Assembly: GCA_937892095.1 (NCBI GenBank)
Contig: CALAVC010000227.1
Span: 1-34,207 of the forward strand
DNA length: 34,207 bases
DNA from: an uncultured Bacteroidales bacterium
GTDB lineage: Bacteria > Bacteroidota > Bacteroidia > Bacteroidales > Marinilabiliaceae
Direction: 5' to 3'
Shown: in pieces, positions 17,738 to 26,278 of the stretch
Layout: each line of letters starts with the position of its first letter
Position numbering within the stretch: position 1 is the stretch's first letter
The notes under the pieces: generated by a model
What the model was told of the DNA's origin: nothing
Databases searched by the model: none
What the model saw: the letters and a program-made list of their open reading frames with translations, nothing else
Translations under genes and position numbers: made by a program

Positions 17738-18619
17738 ATGCAAGACATCTCCGTCATAATTCTCACATACAACGAAGAGATACACATTAGACGTTGCCTC
17801 GAAAACGTCCGTAAATTTGCTCGTCAGGCTTTTGTTGTCGATAGTTTCTCAACCGACAACACAACTTCTATTGCTAAAGAATTTGGAGCTGTAGTCGTCC
17901 AACACAAATTTGAAAACTATGCTCGCCAGTTCAATTGGGCTCTACAAAACCTACCTATCGAAACGGAATGGGTTGTTAGGCTCGATGCCGACGAGTATTT
18001 TTCCGACGAACTCATTGCAGAAATAGAATCGACACTACCCAACACACCTGATGATGTCAATGGATACACAGCTCCTCGTCTTCTCTATTTTATGAACAAA
18101 TTTGTTCATCATGGTGTACTCCCTTTGGTATTGCTTCGACTCTTTCGATATAAACATGCAGCCATCGAAGACAAGTGGATGGACGAGCATATCTATCTAA
18201 CTTCAGGACGCTCTGTCGACCTCAAAAATCCATTCTACGACCACAACCTCAACGGATTAACGTTTTGGACTCAAAAACACAACGGATATTCCACTCGCTA
18301 GGCTCTCGACCTACTACAAATAGAATATAACCTCGGACAAGACCAAGGTGTCAACAACATCGGTGGGACTGCAGCATCTACACGACAGAAAAAGCTACGC
18401 TACGTCAAGCTACCACTCTTTTGGCGAGTTTTCGCATTTTTCATCTATCGCTACATCATCCGACTCGGTTTTCTCGATGGCAAAGAAGGCTTCTTGTGGC
18501 ATTTTCTACAGTGCTTCTGGTATCGTACCCTTGCCGATGCTAAGGTCTGCGAAATAAAAAAAATGTTCAACTACGATGACGAAAAGATTACGGACTATGT
18601 CCGTAATCTTCTGAAATAA
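17738..18619 (+). pseudogene. WaaE/KdtX-like family 2 glycosyltransferase interrupted by an in-frame TAG
   Basis: GT2 enzyme similar to the WaaE/KdtX group that adds a sugar to lipopolysaccharide core or related glycans. The first 187 codons contain VIILTYNEEIHIRRCLENV, VVDSFSTDNT, RLDADEYF and KWMDEHIYL. Codon 188 is TAG (18299-18301), but the same frame goes on for another 105 codons to TAA at 18617-18619, with family-like sequence including GFLDGKEGFLWHFLQCFWYR. A GAG codon at that place (STREALDLL) would suit the family, so a single G-to-T change is likely. TAG is used as a normal stop in this window (15635-15637, 17726-17728), which argues against recoding. Confidence 0.85.
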
Positions 18620-18633
18620 GACTCTAATTACCC

Positions 18634-21141
18634 ATGCCCACAAAATTCTACATACTCGTTTGCTTCGTACTCTGTAGCTTAGTTTCGTTTGCCACAGACG
18701 TTGCTACATTCGCCGAACTAAAAACAGCATTCAAGAGTGGTGGAACCATAACACTAACCGATAATATCACACACACTGGTAGCAAATACCTACAAATACA
18801 AAACGCAAACATTACATTAGACCTCAACGGACACACAATAACGTCTACCGCTACCACATACATTTTCGACGTCAACGTAGGTGCTACCCTCACAATTCAA
18901 GACTCACAAGGCACAGGTGCAATTCTAATCGATGCACCAAGTGTCAAGCCAATATTCAAACTCTACAACACTTCAAATCTGACAATAAACGGCGGTTCAT
19001 TTTCTGCTGAATATATCTTCGAGACAGGATCTGGACACACTCTAACCATCAATGGTGGTACGTTTTCTGCCCGCACAACAATTTTCAATCAGATTTCAAC
19101 AGGCTCACAGAGCTACACACTCAACATCAACGGAGGCTCTTTCAACTCAACAAATGCGATTTTTTCCGTTGCCGACAAAGGCATCTTCAACATCAATGAG
19201 CCAACCACGTTTACGACCGATAACTCCCAAATATTCTCTTTTACAAAAGATTCTCACTCAAATTGTTCGCTAACAGTTGCCGACAGCCTCATTTATCAGA
19301 CCTCGGAAGACACACAAATTCTTCCTCCCTACACTATCGACACACAATTCCCATCGGGCAGATTCACCACACTCAGTACGACCTCGTCACCAATCGACAC
19401 AGCACTTGTGCAATTCCTTGCCGACATCTCTGCTGCACAACACTCCGACACACACGTAGTCGTCAGCCCCACAGCCGACCTCACTCTTCCCTCCCATATC
19501 GACATTTCACAAGGCAACCTCACAATCGACCTCGCAGGTCATACTCTTACTGCCTCCGACACTATTTTCTTCGTCAGTGGCAACTGCCAAGTCTCCATAA
19601 TCAACGGGAATCTCATCTCTTCTGAAAATGCGCTCTCCAATAGCTACATACTTATAGCAAAAGACGAACAAACAAGTCTTAGTCTGAGCAATCTGACTCT
19701 TCAAGGCAATCACCTAATCTCTATTGAAGAAAGCGCACATATTGACATCGACAGTTGTACACTAAACGCTCAAAAATATTGTCTTGAACTAAATTCAGCT
19801 TCAGCATCTATCTACGATGTTGTCGCCAATGCCAGTTCCGAAAGTGTATTTCTATGTCTCAATTCATCCACACTCAACATATATGGTGGCACGTACACTG
19901 CACTCGCCGCCAACCAAAACATCATCAGCTTTTTTAGCACAGGAAACACCCTTACACTACTTGGCACAGCCAACTTCTTTGGCTCAAGCTATTTCTACAA
20001 AACAGCAAACGATAAAAGCATACCTACAGTCTTCATTCCCGATAGTCTGATATATATCAACCAAACAGACTCCACCGAAATAATCTTCACAAACACACAA
20101 CGAACAATACCTCTCGGCAGCGTAATCATGCGCCCAACAGACACCGACACGACCGTAACCGACACCATACAACCATCAGAAACGACTCCTGTCGACACCG
20201 CACTTGTGCAATTCCTTGCCGACATCACGGTGGCACAACACTCCGACACACACGTAGTCGTCAGCCTCACTGCCGACCTCACTCTTCCATCCCACATCGA
20301 CATTCAACAAGGCAACTTCACAATAGACCTCGCAGGTCATACACTTACTGCATCCGACACCATTTTATTCGTCAGTGGCAACAGTCAAGTCTCCATAATC
20401 AATGGGAGTCTCACAACATCAAACGATGATTCTGACAAGGTCCACCTGCTAATATTTGGCGACGAATCAGAGGTCTACATAGACAGTTGCAAACTATCTT
20501 CCGCTGGTCAAGCAATTTCTGTTTACGACAATGCTACAGTCTCACTCTCCAACGATACAATCATTGGCACAGCTGGCATAGTCGCAAACCTCTATGCAAC
20601 AACCAATCTAACTAACGTCTACCTCAATGTAGCCGACGTGGCCATAAACACTTCTTGGGAAAGCACAGTCAATATTCAAGGTGGCACATACATATCCAAT
20701 CTAAACACAATAAACCTAATAGGCAACAGCAAGGTAAACATCAGCGGAGGCTCATTCATATCCAATCAAAAAAATGCCATCTACTTTGAGACGCAAAAGC
20801 CAGTCCTAACAATTCTCGACACGTGCTCATTCACAGGTGCTGAAAACATCGCACTCAAAATGAAATCCGAAACCAACCTAATCTACGATACAAACCTCCT
20901 CACATACTTTTCCTCAACATCCACCAAGCCAATAGTTCTTTCCAAGACCTCAACAGGCTCTATATCCGCATACTACGCGTTGTCCGGCAAATTCATCCGA
21001 CAAACTACTTCAACAACTTTACCAAGCCTAATGCCCGACAGACCGAACGCAAACATACTCTATAACCTTAGCGGACAACCTCTTTCTTCACCCAAACGCG
21101 GACTAAACATACGCAACAGAAAACTACTACTCGTAAAGTAG
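18634..21141 (+). CDS. Large secreted right-handed beta-helix surface protein
   Basis: Secreted 835-residue protein with signal peptide (MPTKFYILVCFVLCSLVSFA) and long runs of short beta-strand repeats rich in Ser, Thr, Asn and Ile, such as ITLDLNGHTIT, NLTINGGSFSA and LTIDLAGHTLTASDT, as in pectate-lyase-like beta-helix folds. Two 73-residue blocks (255-327 and 521-593) are nearly identical, showing internal duplication. The C terminus (ILYNLSGQPLSSPKRGLNIR, then a basic end) resembles the short conserved tails on many secreted Bacteroidales proteins. No catalytic residues are evident, so adhesin or structural roles are as likely as glycan binding. It starts 14 bases after the interrupted glycosyltransferase and is the last gene before a strong terminator. 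Confidence 0.75.
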   Translation: MPTKFYILVCFVLCSLVSFATDVATFAELKTAFKSGGTITLTDNITHTGSKYLQIQNANITLDLNGHTITSTATTYIFDVNVGATLTIQDSQGTGAILIDAPSVKPIFKLYNTSNLTINGGSFSAEYIFETGSGHTLTINGGTFSARTTIFNQISTGSQSYTLNINGGSFNSTNAIFSVADKGIFNINEPTTFTTDNSQIFSFTKDSHSNCSLTVADSLIYQTSEDTQILPPYTIDTQFPSGRFTTLSTTSSPIDTALVQFLADISAAQHSDTHVVVSPTADLTLPSHIDISQGNLTIDLAGHTLTASDTIFFVSGNCQVSIINGNLISSENALSNSYILIAKDEQTSLSLSNLTLQGNHLISIEESAHIDIDSCTLNAQKYCLELNSASASIYDVVANASSESVFLCLNSSTLNIYGGTYTALAANQNIISFFSTGNTLTLLGTANFFGSSYFYKTANDKSIPTVFIPDSLIYINQTDSTEIIFTNTQRTIPLGSVIMRPTDTDTTVTDTIQPSETTPVDTALVQFLADITVAQHSDTHVVVSLTADLTLPSHIDIQQGNFTIDLAGHTLTASDTILFVSGNSQVSIINGSLTTSNDDSDKVHLLIFGDESEVYIDSCKLSSAGQAISVYDNATVSLSNDTIIGTAGIVANLYATTNLTNVYLNVADVAINTSWESTVNIQGGTYISNLNTINLIGNSKVNISGGSFISNQKNAIYFETQKPVLTILDTCSFTGAENIALKMKSETNLIYDTNLLTYFSSTSTKPIVLSKTSTGSISAYYALSGKFIRQTTSTTLPSLMPDRPNANILYNLSGQPLSSPKRGLNIRNRKLLLVK
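19396..19614 (+). repeat. Internal coding repeat of the beta-helix gene, unit 1
   Basis: Encodes residues 255-327, DTALVQFLAD through SIINGNL. The matching unit lies 798 bases (266 codons) downstream. The two units differ at only a few residues, indicating fairly recent duplication within the gene. Confidence 0.85.
20194..20412 (+). repeat. Internal coding repeat of the beta-helix gene, unit 2
   Basis: Encodes residues 521-593, DTALVQFLAD through SIINGSL, the partner of the unit at 19396-19614. It follows a Thr/Asp-rich linker (RPTDTDTTVTDTIQPSETTP) that probably separates two beta-helix modules. Confidence 0.85.
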
Positions 21142-21167
21142 CCCCAATTCACCAAACCGCAACATAC

Positions 21168-21203
21168 AGCCCTTTGCACACACGGTAGTGCAAAGGGCTT
21201 TTC
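21168..21203 (+). terminator. Intrinsic terminator of the polysaccharide operon
   Basis: A perfect 12-bp stem, AGCCCTTTGCAC (21168-21179) and GTGCAAAGGGCT (21188-21199), encloses an eight-base loop and is followed by TTTTC. It lies 26 bases after the beta-helix gene and should end the operon begun at 6454. Confidence 0.88.
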
Positions 21204-21263
21204 AGTATTGTTCATACACATTACTTACAAAAAAAACTTATATTTACTCAAAAATAATTCCAC

Positions 21264-21989
21264 ATGTCCACCGACAGAACATTCCCTACGCGTAGCCAAC
21301 TCGACGCCTACAACTCGTTGACGCCCGCCAAACGTATTGAACTTCTCTCGCCATACCTTACCGATGAGCGTCTTGCCGTGCTTCGCAGTGCACTCGCACG
21401 ACGCACCAGACGACTCACTGTCGCCCTCGAAAACATCTACCATAGCCAAAACGCAAGCGCCGTTGTCCGCTCTTGCGAATGCTTTGGTCTACAAGACCTC
21501 ACCATAATAGAGAACACCAGCCGATTTCTTGCCAGCAACGGTGTAGCACGCGGAGCTTCAAAGTGGCTCACATTCCATCGCTTTGGCTCCAACGCATTCA
21601 ACACACCCAAAGCTTTCGAGAGTCTACACAGCCGCGGTTATCACATCGTAGCCGCCTCACCACACGAAGGACACGACATATCGCTCTACGACCTCGACAT
21701 TGTCTCCAAACCCATTGCAATCGTTTTCGGAGCCGAAAAGTTCGGACTGTCAGAATATGCGCTCTCTCATGCCGACCAAAGAATGCTAATCCCCATGTGT
21801 GGTCTCACCGAAAGCCTAAACATATCTGCGAGTGTAGCCATAACCATAAGCCACCTCCGACGAGCTATGGACAACGCACTCACTCCCGACACCATGAGCC
21901 TGACACCCGATGAAGCCGATGAAGTTTTTTCACAATGGCTCCTCGCCTCTGTCCGCGACGCACAGGGCATTTTATCTCGTATCTTATAA
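21264..21989 (+). CDS. trmH: TrmH-family tRNA/rRNA 2'-O-ribose methyltransferase
   Basis: SPOUT-fold enzyme using S-adenosylmethionine to methylate a guanosine ribose, probably Gm18 in the tRNA D-loop. All three SpoU motifs are present in the 241-residue product: NASAVVRSCECFG (63-75, with the catalytic Arg69), AIVFGAEKFGLSE (152-164) and IPMCGLTESLNISAS (176-190), which forms the trefoil knot. An N-terminal extension of about 50 residues is rich in Arg. A weak -7-like element (TATATTTA, 21239-21246) precedes ATG 21264. An Lrp/AsnC gene follows 15 bases later, probably in the same transcript. A role on rRNA instead of tRNA cannot be excluded. Confidence 0.88.
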   Translation: MSTDRTFPTRSQLDAYNSLTPAKRIELLSPYLTDERLAVLRSALARRTRRLTVALENIYHSQNASAVVRSCECFGLQDLTIIENTSRFLASNGVARGASKWLTFHRFGSNAFNTPKAFESLHSRGYHIVAASPHEGHDISLYDLDIVSKPIAIVFGAEKFGLSEYALSHADQRMLIPMCGLTESLNISASVAITISHLRRAMDNALTPDTMSLTPDEADEVFSQWLLASVRDAQGILSRIL

Positions 21990-22004
21990 ACACATCCCAC
22001 CACA

Positions 22005-22520
22005 ATGGCCGACGAACAAATAAACATACCACAAGAATCCACCCCACGCACTTTCGACTCCGTACCTGCCAACCTCGATGAGCTCGACCGCAAAATACTC
22101 AAACTAATCACTGGCAACGCACGCATAGCCTTTCTCGAAGTCGCACGCGAATGTGGAGTCAGTGGTGCCGCAATCCACCAGCGCGTCCAACGAATGGTGA
22201 ACATTGGTGTCATTCGTGGCTCCGAATTCGTCGTCTCCCCATCCAAAATAGGATACCAAACATGCGCATTCATCGGAGTCTTCCTCAAAGAAGCTGGCTG
22301 CTTTAATCAAGTTGTAGCCGAAATGATGAAAATTCCCGAAATAGTCGAATGCCACTATACCACAGGTCGCTATGCCATCTTCATCAAGATTTATGCACGT
22401 AGCAACGAACACATGAAATACATTCTAAGCGAACGCATACAACAAATTCCTGGCATATCATCCACCGAAACAATCATCTCACTTGAAGAAACATTCAAAA
22501 AGCAATTAGCCATCGAATAA
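22005..22520 (+). CDS. Lrp/AsnC-family transcriptional regulator
   Basis: Cytoplasmic DNA-binding regulator of 171 residues. The N-terminal helix-turn-helix spans about residues 24-75 (LDELDRKILKLITGNARIAF, then GAAIHQRVQRMVNIGVIRGS), preceded by an unstructured acidic and proline-rich 20 residues. The C-terminal RAM ligand-binding domain spans about 85-165, including VECHYTTGRYAIFIKIYA. Such proteins sense amino acids and form octamers. It follows trmH by 15 bases; 116 bases without a gene separate it from the lipoprotein gene. Its targets and ligand are unknown. Confidence 0.9.
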   Translation: MADEQINIPQESTPRTFDSVPANLDELDRKILKLITGNARIAFLEVARECGVSGAAIHQRVQRMVNIGVIRGSEFVVSPSKIGYQTCAFIGVFLKEAGCFNQVVAEMMKIPEIVECHYTTGRYAIFIKIYARSNEHMKYILSERIQQIPGISSTETIISLEETFKKQLAIE

Positions 22521-22636
22521 TCTTTACAATCAATCGCTGTTTGGTACATTTTTTGAAGTAATATAAACACAAAGACAAGTAGTCTCACCAACACAGTTAC
22601 CAACATAAGTCTAACAACACTTAAAATATAGAGATT

Positions 22637-24055
22637 ATGAAAGCCATAAACACAACTATCCTTACAGCGAGTGCTCTATCTCTTGCACTCACAGGCTGCA
22701 CGGGCATGAGGCTCTCAAACAGCAACGCCCTTGCCGATGATCTCTACTACGACGGCACTGCAGTCACTCCAACAGCTCCACAAGCCGACCGTACACAAGT
22801 AATATCGTCGGCCGATGTCAATTCATACAACAATCGAGTCGCAACATACTCCTCTAATCGTACCAATACCGACGGACGCGACTTTTCTCAAATACAACAA
22901 TATTACTCCAACGCAAGCACAACAAACGGAGCACTACCAGACACCATAGCCAACACGGCAATAGCTGTCAACACCGAAGCCGATGGCTATTGGCTCGAGG
23001 GCTTCGACGGCACCGAGGCCGACCAAACCTACGCCGAACGCATACTCCGCTTCCACCGACCAACAGTAACACTCACCTACTACTCACCCATCTTCACCTA
23101 CGCCCGCCACTCTGGCGACTGGAACATCTACGTAGACAACTATGGCTCTGCATATCTCGTACCCACATGGTCAAACCCTTGGTACGACAACTTCTACTAC
23201 GGCTGGGGCTACGGATTCCACGGCTACCTCGGTTGGGGCGGATGGGGATTCAACTATGGCTGGAATCGACCTTGGGGATGGCATAGCCATTGGGGTTGGC
23301 ACCACCACTATGGTTGGGACTATGCATGGAATGGTTGGGGATGGGATTCTCCCTACTACTACCACAATCATTACTACCACCCCTACGGTGGACCACACCA
23401 CGACTTTTGGCATCCACGCACCTATGCGTCGCGTTTTTCCACTCAACCACAAAGCTACTCCACACGTCAGCGCGAAAGTGTAACGACCAATCCGAACAGC
23501 AGTCGCGCAGCTCAACGCTACCAACAAAACCTAACCTCACGCTCCTACACTCGAACTGTCGACGGAAACTCGACGCGTACAGCAGCCTCCACAGGCAACA
23601 GTCGTCGTTCTGCCTCTTCCACACAATCCAGCATCTCCACCTCTAACCAACGTAGCTCGACATCTACCAACACAACAGTAGGCAATGCACGCCGTTCATC
23701 CTCAAATAGCACCATAACGGGCAACAGCCGCTCTTCGTCGACCTACACGCCATCAACAGGCAATAGCCGAACCTCCAACCGAACAGTAGGGACGGGCAAC
23801 AGCCGAAACTCCTCTTCGCGTAGTAGCAGCTCCTACACACCCTCTCGAGGCTCGTCCAGTAGCTATTCGTCGAGCAATAGTCGTAGCAGCTCTTCATCTC
23901 GTAGCTACTCCTCATCAGGAAGTTCTCGCAGCAGTAGTAGCTACTCTGGCGGCAGTTCTTCTCGCAGTTCTTCGGGCGGATTCTCCAGTGGTGGCGGACG
24001 CAGTGGCTCTTCCTCCTCGTCTTCGCACTCATCTGGTGGCGGACGTAGCCGATAA
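22637..24055 (+). CDS. Low-complexity lipoprotein with Trp/Gly/Tyr/His-rich and Ser-rich regions
   Basis: Lipoprotein signal with lipobox LTGC (lipidated Cys21), so membrane anchored. Residues 22-180 look folded (YWLEGFDGTEADQTYAERIL, then VTLTYYSPIFTYARHSGDWN). Residues about 180-260 are extremely rich in Trp, Gly, Tyr and His (GWGYGFHGYLGWGGWGFNYG). From about 275 to the end at 472 the chain is mostly Ser, Thr, Arg, Asn and Gly with recurring TGNSR units and long Ser runs. No known domain is recognised and no function is proposed. The overlapping frames on both strands here are products of the repetitive codons. A FadL-type barrel gene follows 52 bases later. Confidence 0.82.
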   Translation: MKAINTTILTASALSLALTGCTGMRLSNSNALADDLYYDGTAVTPTAPQADRTQVISSADVNSYNNRVATYSSNRTNTDGRDFSQIQQYYSNASTTNGALPDTIANTAIAVNTEADGYWLEGFDGTEADQTYAERILRFHRPTVTLTYYSPIFTYARHSGDWNIYVDNYGSAYLVPTWSNPWYDNFYYGWGYGFHGYLGWGGWGFNYGWNRPWGWHSHWGWHHHYGWDYAWNGWGWDSPYYYHNHYYHPYGGPHHDFWHPRTYASRFSTQPQSYSTRQRESVTTNPNSSRAAQRYQQNLTSRSYTRTVDGNSTRTAASTGNSRRSASSTQSSISTSNQRSSTSTNTTVGNARRSSSNSTITGNSRSSSTYTPSTGNSRTSNRTVGTGNSRNSSSRSSSSYTPSRGSSSSYSSSNSRSSSSSRSYSSSGSSRSSSSYSGGSSSRSSSGGFSSGGGRSGSSSSSSHSSGGGRSR

Positions 24056-24107
24056 ACGCTAAGCACCAAACACACCTTTCATTACAACCTCATAATATCC
24101 CACTACA

Positions 24108-25670
24108 ATGAACATCTACAAGTACCTATATATATGCTGCGCACTTGCAGTCCCCGCCTCACTCTCTGCACAAGGTCTTGCCGACGCACTCCGATTCAAC
24201 CGCAACGATGTAGTTGGCACAGCACGCTCACAAGCCATGGGTAGCGCTTTCGGAGCTCTCGGTGCCGACCTAACTGCAACAGTCATCAACCCTGCTGGTC
24301 TCGGCGTCTACCGAGCCACTGAATTGGGACTAACCCTCGGCGTCAACGTCATCAACAACGAAAGCAACTACTTCGGCAACAAACTCAAAGAAGATCGCGT
24401 CCGCGTTCCTTTCAGCCAAATGGGCGTAGCATTCTGCAATGGACTTATGCGCGACGAAACACAAGGTCTTGTCAGCTCAACGTTCTACGTAGGCTACAAC
24501 CGACTTGCCAACTACGCCAGCCGCGAGCAATATGCCGACCCTATGGCATACAACTCTCTTCTCGACTACTTCTGCACCGCCGAACAATCCAATGCAGCCA
24601 CGACAGGCACTCTTGCCTACAATGCCTACCTCATCAACGATGCCGACGATATGAAAGGCGTTAGCTACAACGTTTGGGAAAACTACCTCGGCTCTGGAGT
24701 TGTCGACGACACCTATCGCTACGATAGTGCCGACAAATCAGGACTCGTCAGCATAAACAAGAAAATAAAAACGGGTGGCTCCAAAGGCGACATCTCATTT
24801 GCCTATGCTGCCAACATTTCACAAAAAGTATTCATAGGAGGCTCGCTCGACATAATCACCTACTCCTACGAAGAAACCAGCCTACACCAAGAGTTCTTCG
24901 ACAGATTCACCACCGATGCCAACGCACCTACCAACTTTTCATACCGCTCCTACCTCGACCAAGATGGTGCTGCAATTAATTTCAAGCTTGGCGTCATCGT
25001 CCGACCAATCAACCAACTTCGCATAGGTTTTGCTCTGCACTCACCACAATTCTTCAACATAACCGAAAACTACCACGCCGAGATAAACAATCCTAACGGC
25101 AACCTGTATGGTCTGACCTCCAACACTCTCAAGACCGATGATTTCGAATACGAATACAGATTCCGCAGTCCAAGTCGCTTCATTGCCAGCATAGCAGGCG
25201 TTGTAGGCAAGGTCGGCATAATTTCTGTCGACTATGAACGTAGCAACGACTCTCGTAGCAAATTCTCGGCTAAAAGCGACGACATTCTCGACAGCTCCGA
25301 CCAGTTGGCAATAGATAACCTCAACACACAACTGCAAGACAACATTCTAAAAGCAACAAACACAATCCGAGTAGGCGTCGAAGTTAGTGCACTTCAACCA
25401 CTCTACCTACGTGCTGGACTACGCTACAAGACATCGCCAGTCAACTCTGACTACTACTACACCAAACCCCAAGACTATGCCATATCGGGTGGTGTCGGAT
25501 TTCGCCACAACAACTTCTTTGCCGACCTCACATACGTGGGAGCAACCCGAAAGGCCGACCATTGGGTCTTGCCAGATAGTGCAGAACCATACATCTATGA
25601 GACAAATGTCCCTGCCTCTCTCACGACGCACACACATAGTGGACTACTAACTGTCGGATTCCGATTCTAA
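24108..25670 (+). CDS. OmpP1/FadL/TodX-family outer-membrane protein (annotated in relatives as hemin receptor)
   Basis: Outer-membrane beta-barrel of 520 residues that probably lets hydrophobic molecules through the outer membrane. It has a signal peptide ending LSAQ (residue 22), a hatch-like N-terminal segment with the family's conserved SQAMGSAFGALGADLTATVI and NPAGLGVYRATELG (61-74), many amphipathic strands and a C-terminal strand LLTVGFRF ending in Phe, as needed for barrel insertion. It lies after the low-complexity lipoprotein and is followed by an intrinsic terminator. Bacteroidales relatives are often labelled hemin receptor, but direct evidence for heme is not visible here. Confidence 0.88.
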   Translation: MNIYKYLYICCALAVPASLSAQGLADALRFNRNDVVGTARSQAMGSAFGALGADLTATVINPAGLGVYRATELGLTLGVNVINNESNYFGNKLKEDRVRVPFSQMGVAFCNGLMRDETQGLVSSTFYVGYNRLANYASREQYADPMAYNSLLDYFCTAEQSNAATTGTLAYNAYLINDADDMKGVSYNVWENYLGSGVVDDTYRYDSADKSGLVSINKKIKTGGSKGDISFAYAANISQKVFIGGSLDIITYSYEETSLHQEFFDRFTTDANAPTNFSYRSYLDQDGAAINFKLGVIVRPINQLRIGFALHSPQFFNITENYHAEINNPNGNLYGLTSNTLKTDDFEYEYRFRSPSRFIASIAGVVGKVGIISVDYERSNDSRSKFSAKSDDILDSSDQLAIDNLNTQLQDNILKATNTIRVGVEVSALQPLYLRAGLRYKTSPVNSDYYYTKPQDYAISGGVGFRHNNFFADLTYVGATRKADHWVLPDSAEPYIYETNVPASLTTHTHSGLLTVGFRF

Positions 25671-25691
25671 AACGAACTCAGAATAAAAATT

Positions 25692-25739
25692 TAACGCTAT
25701 CTGAAATTATTTTTTGGATAGCGTTAGTTTTTTTTTTAT
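25692..25739 (+). terminator. Intrinsic terminator after the FadL-type gene
   Basis: A ten-base stem, TAACGCTATC (25692-25701) and GATAGCGTTA (25717-25726), with a 15-base loop is followed by a G and then a run of eleven or more T residues. It ends transcription 21 bases after the stop codon. Confidence 0.9.
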
Positions 25740-25762
25740 TTTGCACACACAAATTAATATGT

Positions 25763-26197
25763 ATGAAAAAAATATTTATTCTATTCAGTCTGCTTACAGC
25801 GTTGTCTATAACATCGTTTGCTCAATCTGCTTTCGACAAAGAAGTAGAGCGTTCTCTCGAACTACAGCACCAACGCGACATCTTCAAACAATCAATGACC
25901 CAAACAATGTCGGTGCTCTACCAGCAGAAAAATATTGATGCATCAAAACTCAATGCTGCTATCGATGAGATAACCGATGCTTGTGTCCCCGAACTCACGA
26001 AAACCATGAAAGAGCTCTACAAACAACATTTTACACTTGAAGAGCTAAAACAAATAAACGACTTTTTGGCAACACCCGTAGGTCAGAAGCAACTAAAACT
26101 TGCCCCAACATTTGCAGTTGCTGGCATGCAAGCAATGCAAAATCCTGACATTCAAGCCAAAATAGTCGAAATAGCAAAGAAACATTTCGACAAATAA
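25763..26197 (+). CDS. DUF2059-domain periplasmic protein
   Basis: Secreted protein of 144 residues with signal peptide MKKIFILFSLLTALSITSFA followed by an all-helical DUF2059 domain. The recognisable core is YKQHFTLEELKQINDFLATP near residues 89-108 followed by VGQKQLKLAPTF. Function is unknown for the family, which is widespread in Bacteroidota and Proteobacteria. It starts just after the terminator at 25692-25739, so it must have its own promoter (a near-consensus TTATTTTG lies at 25736-25743). A shared hairpin with the convergent FKBP gene follows. Confidence 0.88.
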   Translation: MKKIFILFSLLTALSITSFAQSAFDKEVERSLELQHQRDIFKQSMTQTMSVLYQQKNIDASKLNAAIDEITDACVPELTKTMKELYKQHFTLEELKQINDFLATPVGQKQLKLAPTFAVAGMQAMQNPDIQAKIVEIAKKHFDK

Positions 26198-26219
26198 AAC
26201 ACAAAGTTGTATCAAAAGA

Positions 26220-26254
26220 AATCGACCGCCGAAACAATGTTTCGACGGTCGATT
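26220..26254. terminator. Bidirectional hairpin terminator between convergent genes
   Basis: A 15-bp stem with a single mismatch (26220-26234 with 26240-26254; outer arm AATCGACCG, inner arm CGAAA) and a five-base loop lies between the DUF2059 gene on the + strand and the FKBP genes on the - strand. T-rich sequence follows in both directions (TAGTTTTA on +, TCTTTTGATA on -). Confidence 0.82.
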
Positions 26255-26278
26255 ATAGTTTTATACAAACCCGCTCCG

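Noticed and set aside
18299..18301. Possible reassignment of TAG as a sense codon
   Set aside because: TAG is the ordinary terminator of other genes in the window (for example at 15635-15637 and 17726-17728), and a TAA interrupts another gene, so point mutation or error is simpler.
23142..24032. Several long frames on both strands over the Ser/Trp-rich lipoprotein
   Set aside because: Repetitive codons of the real gene generate open frames in other registers; none has a start context or known domain.
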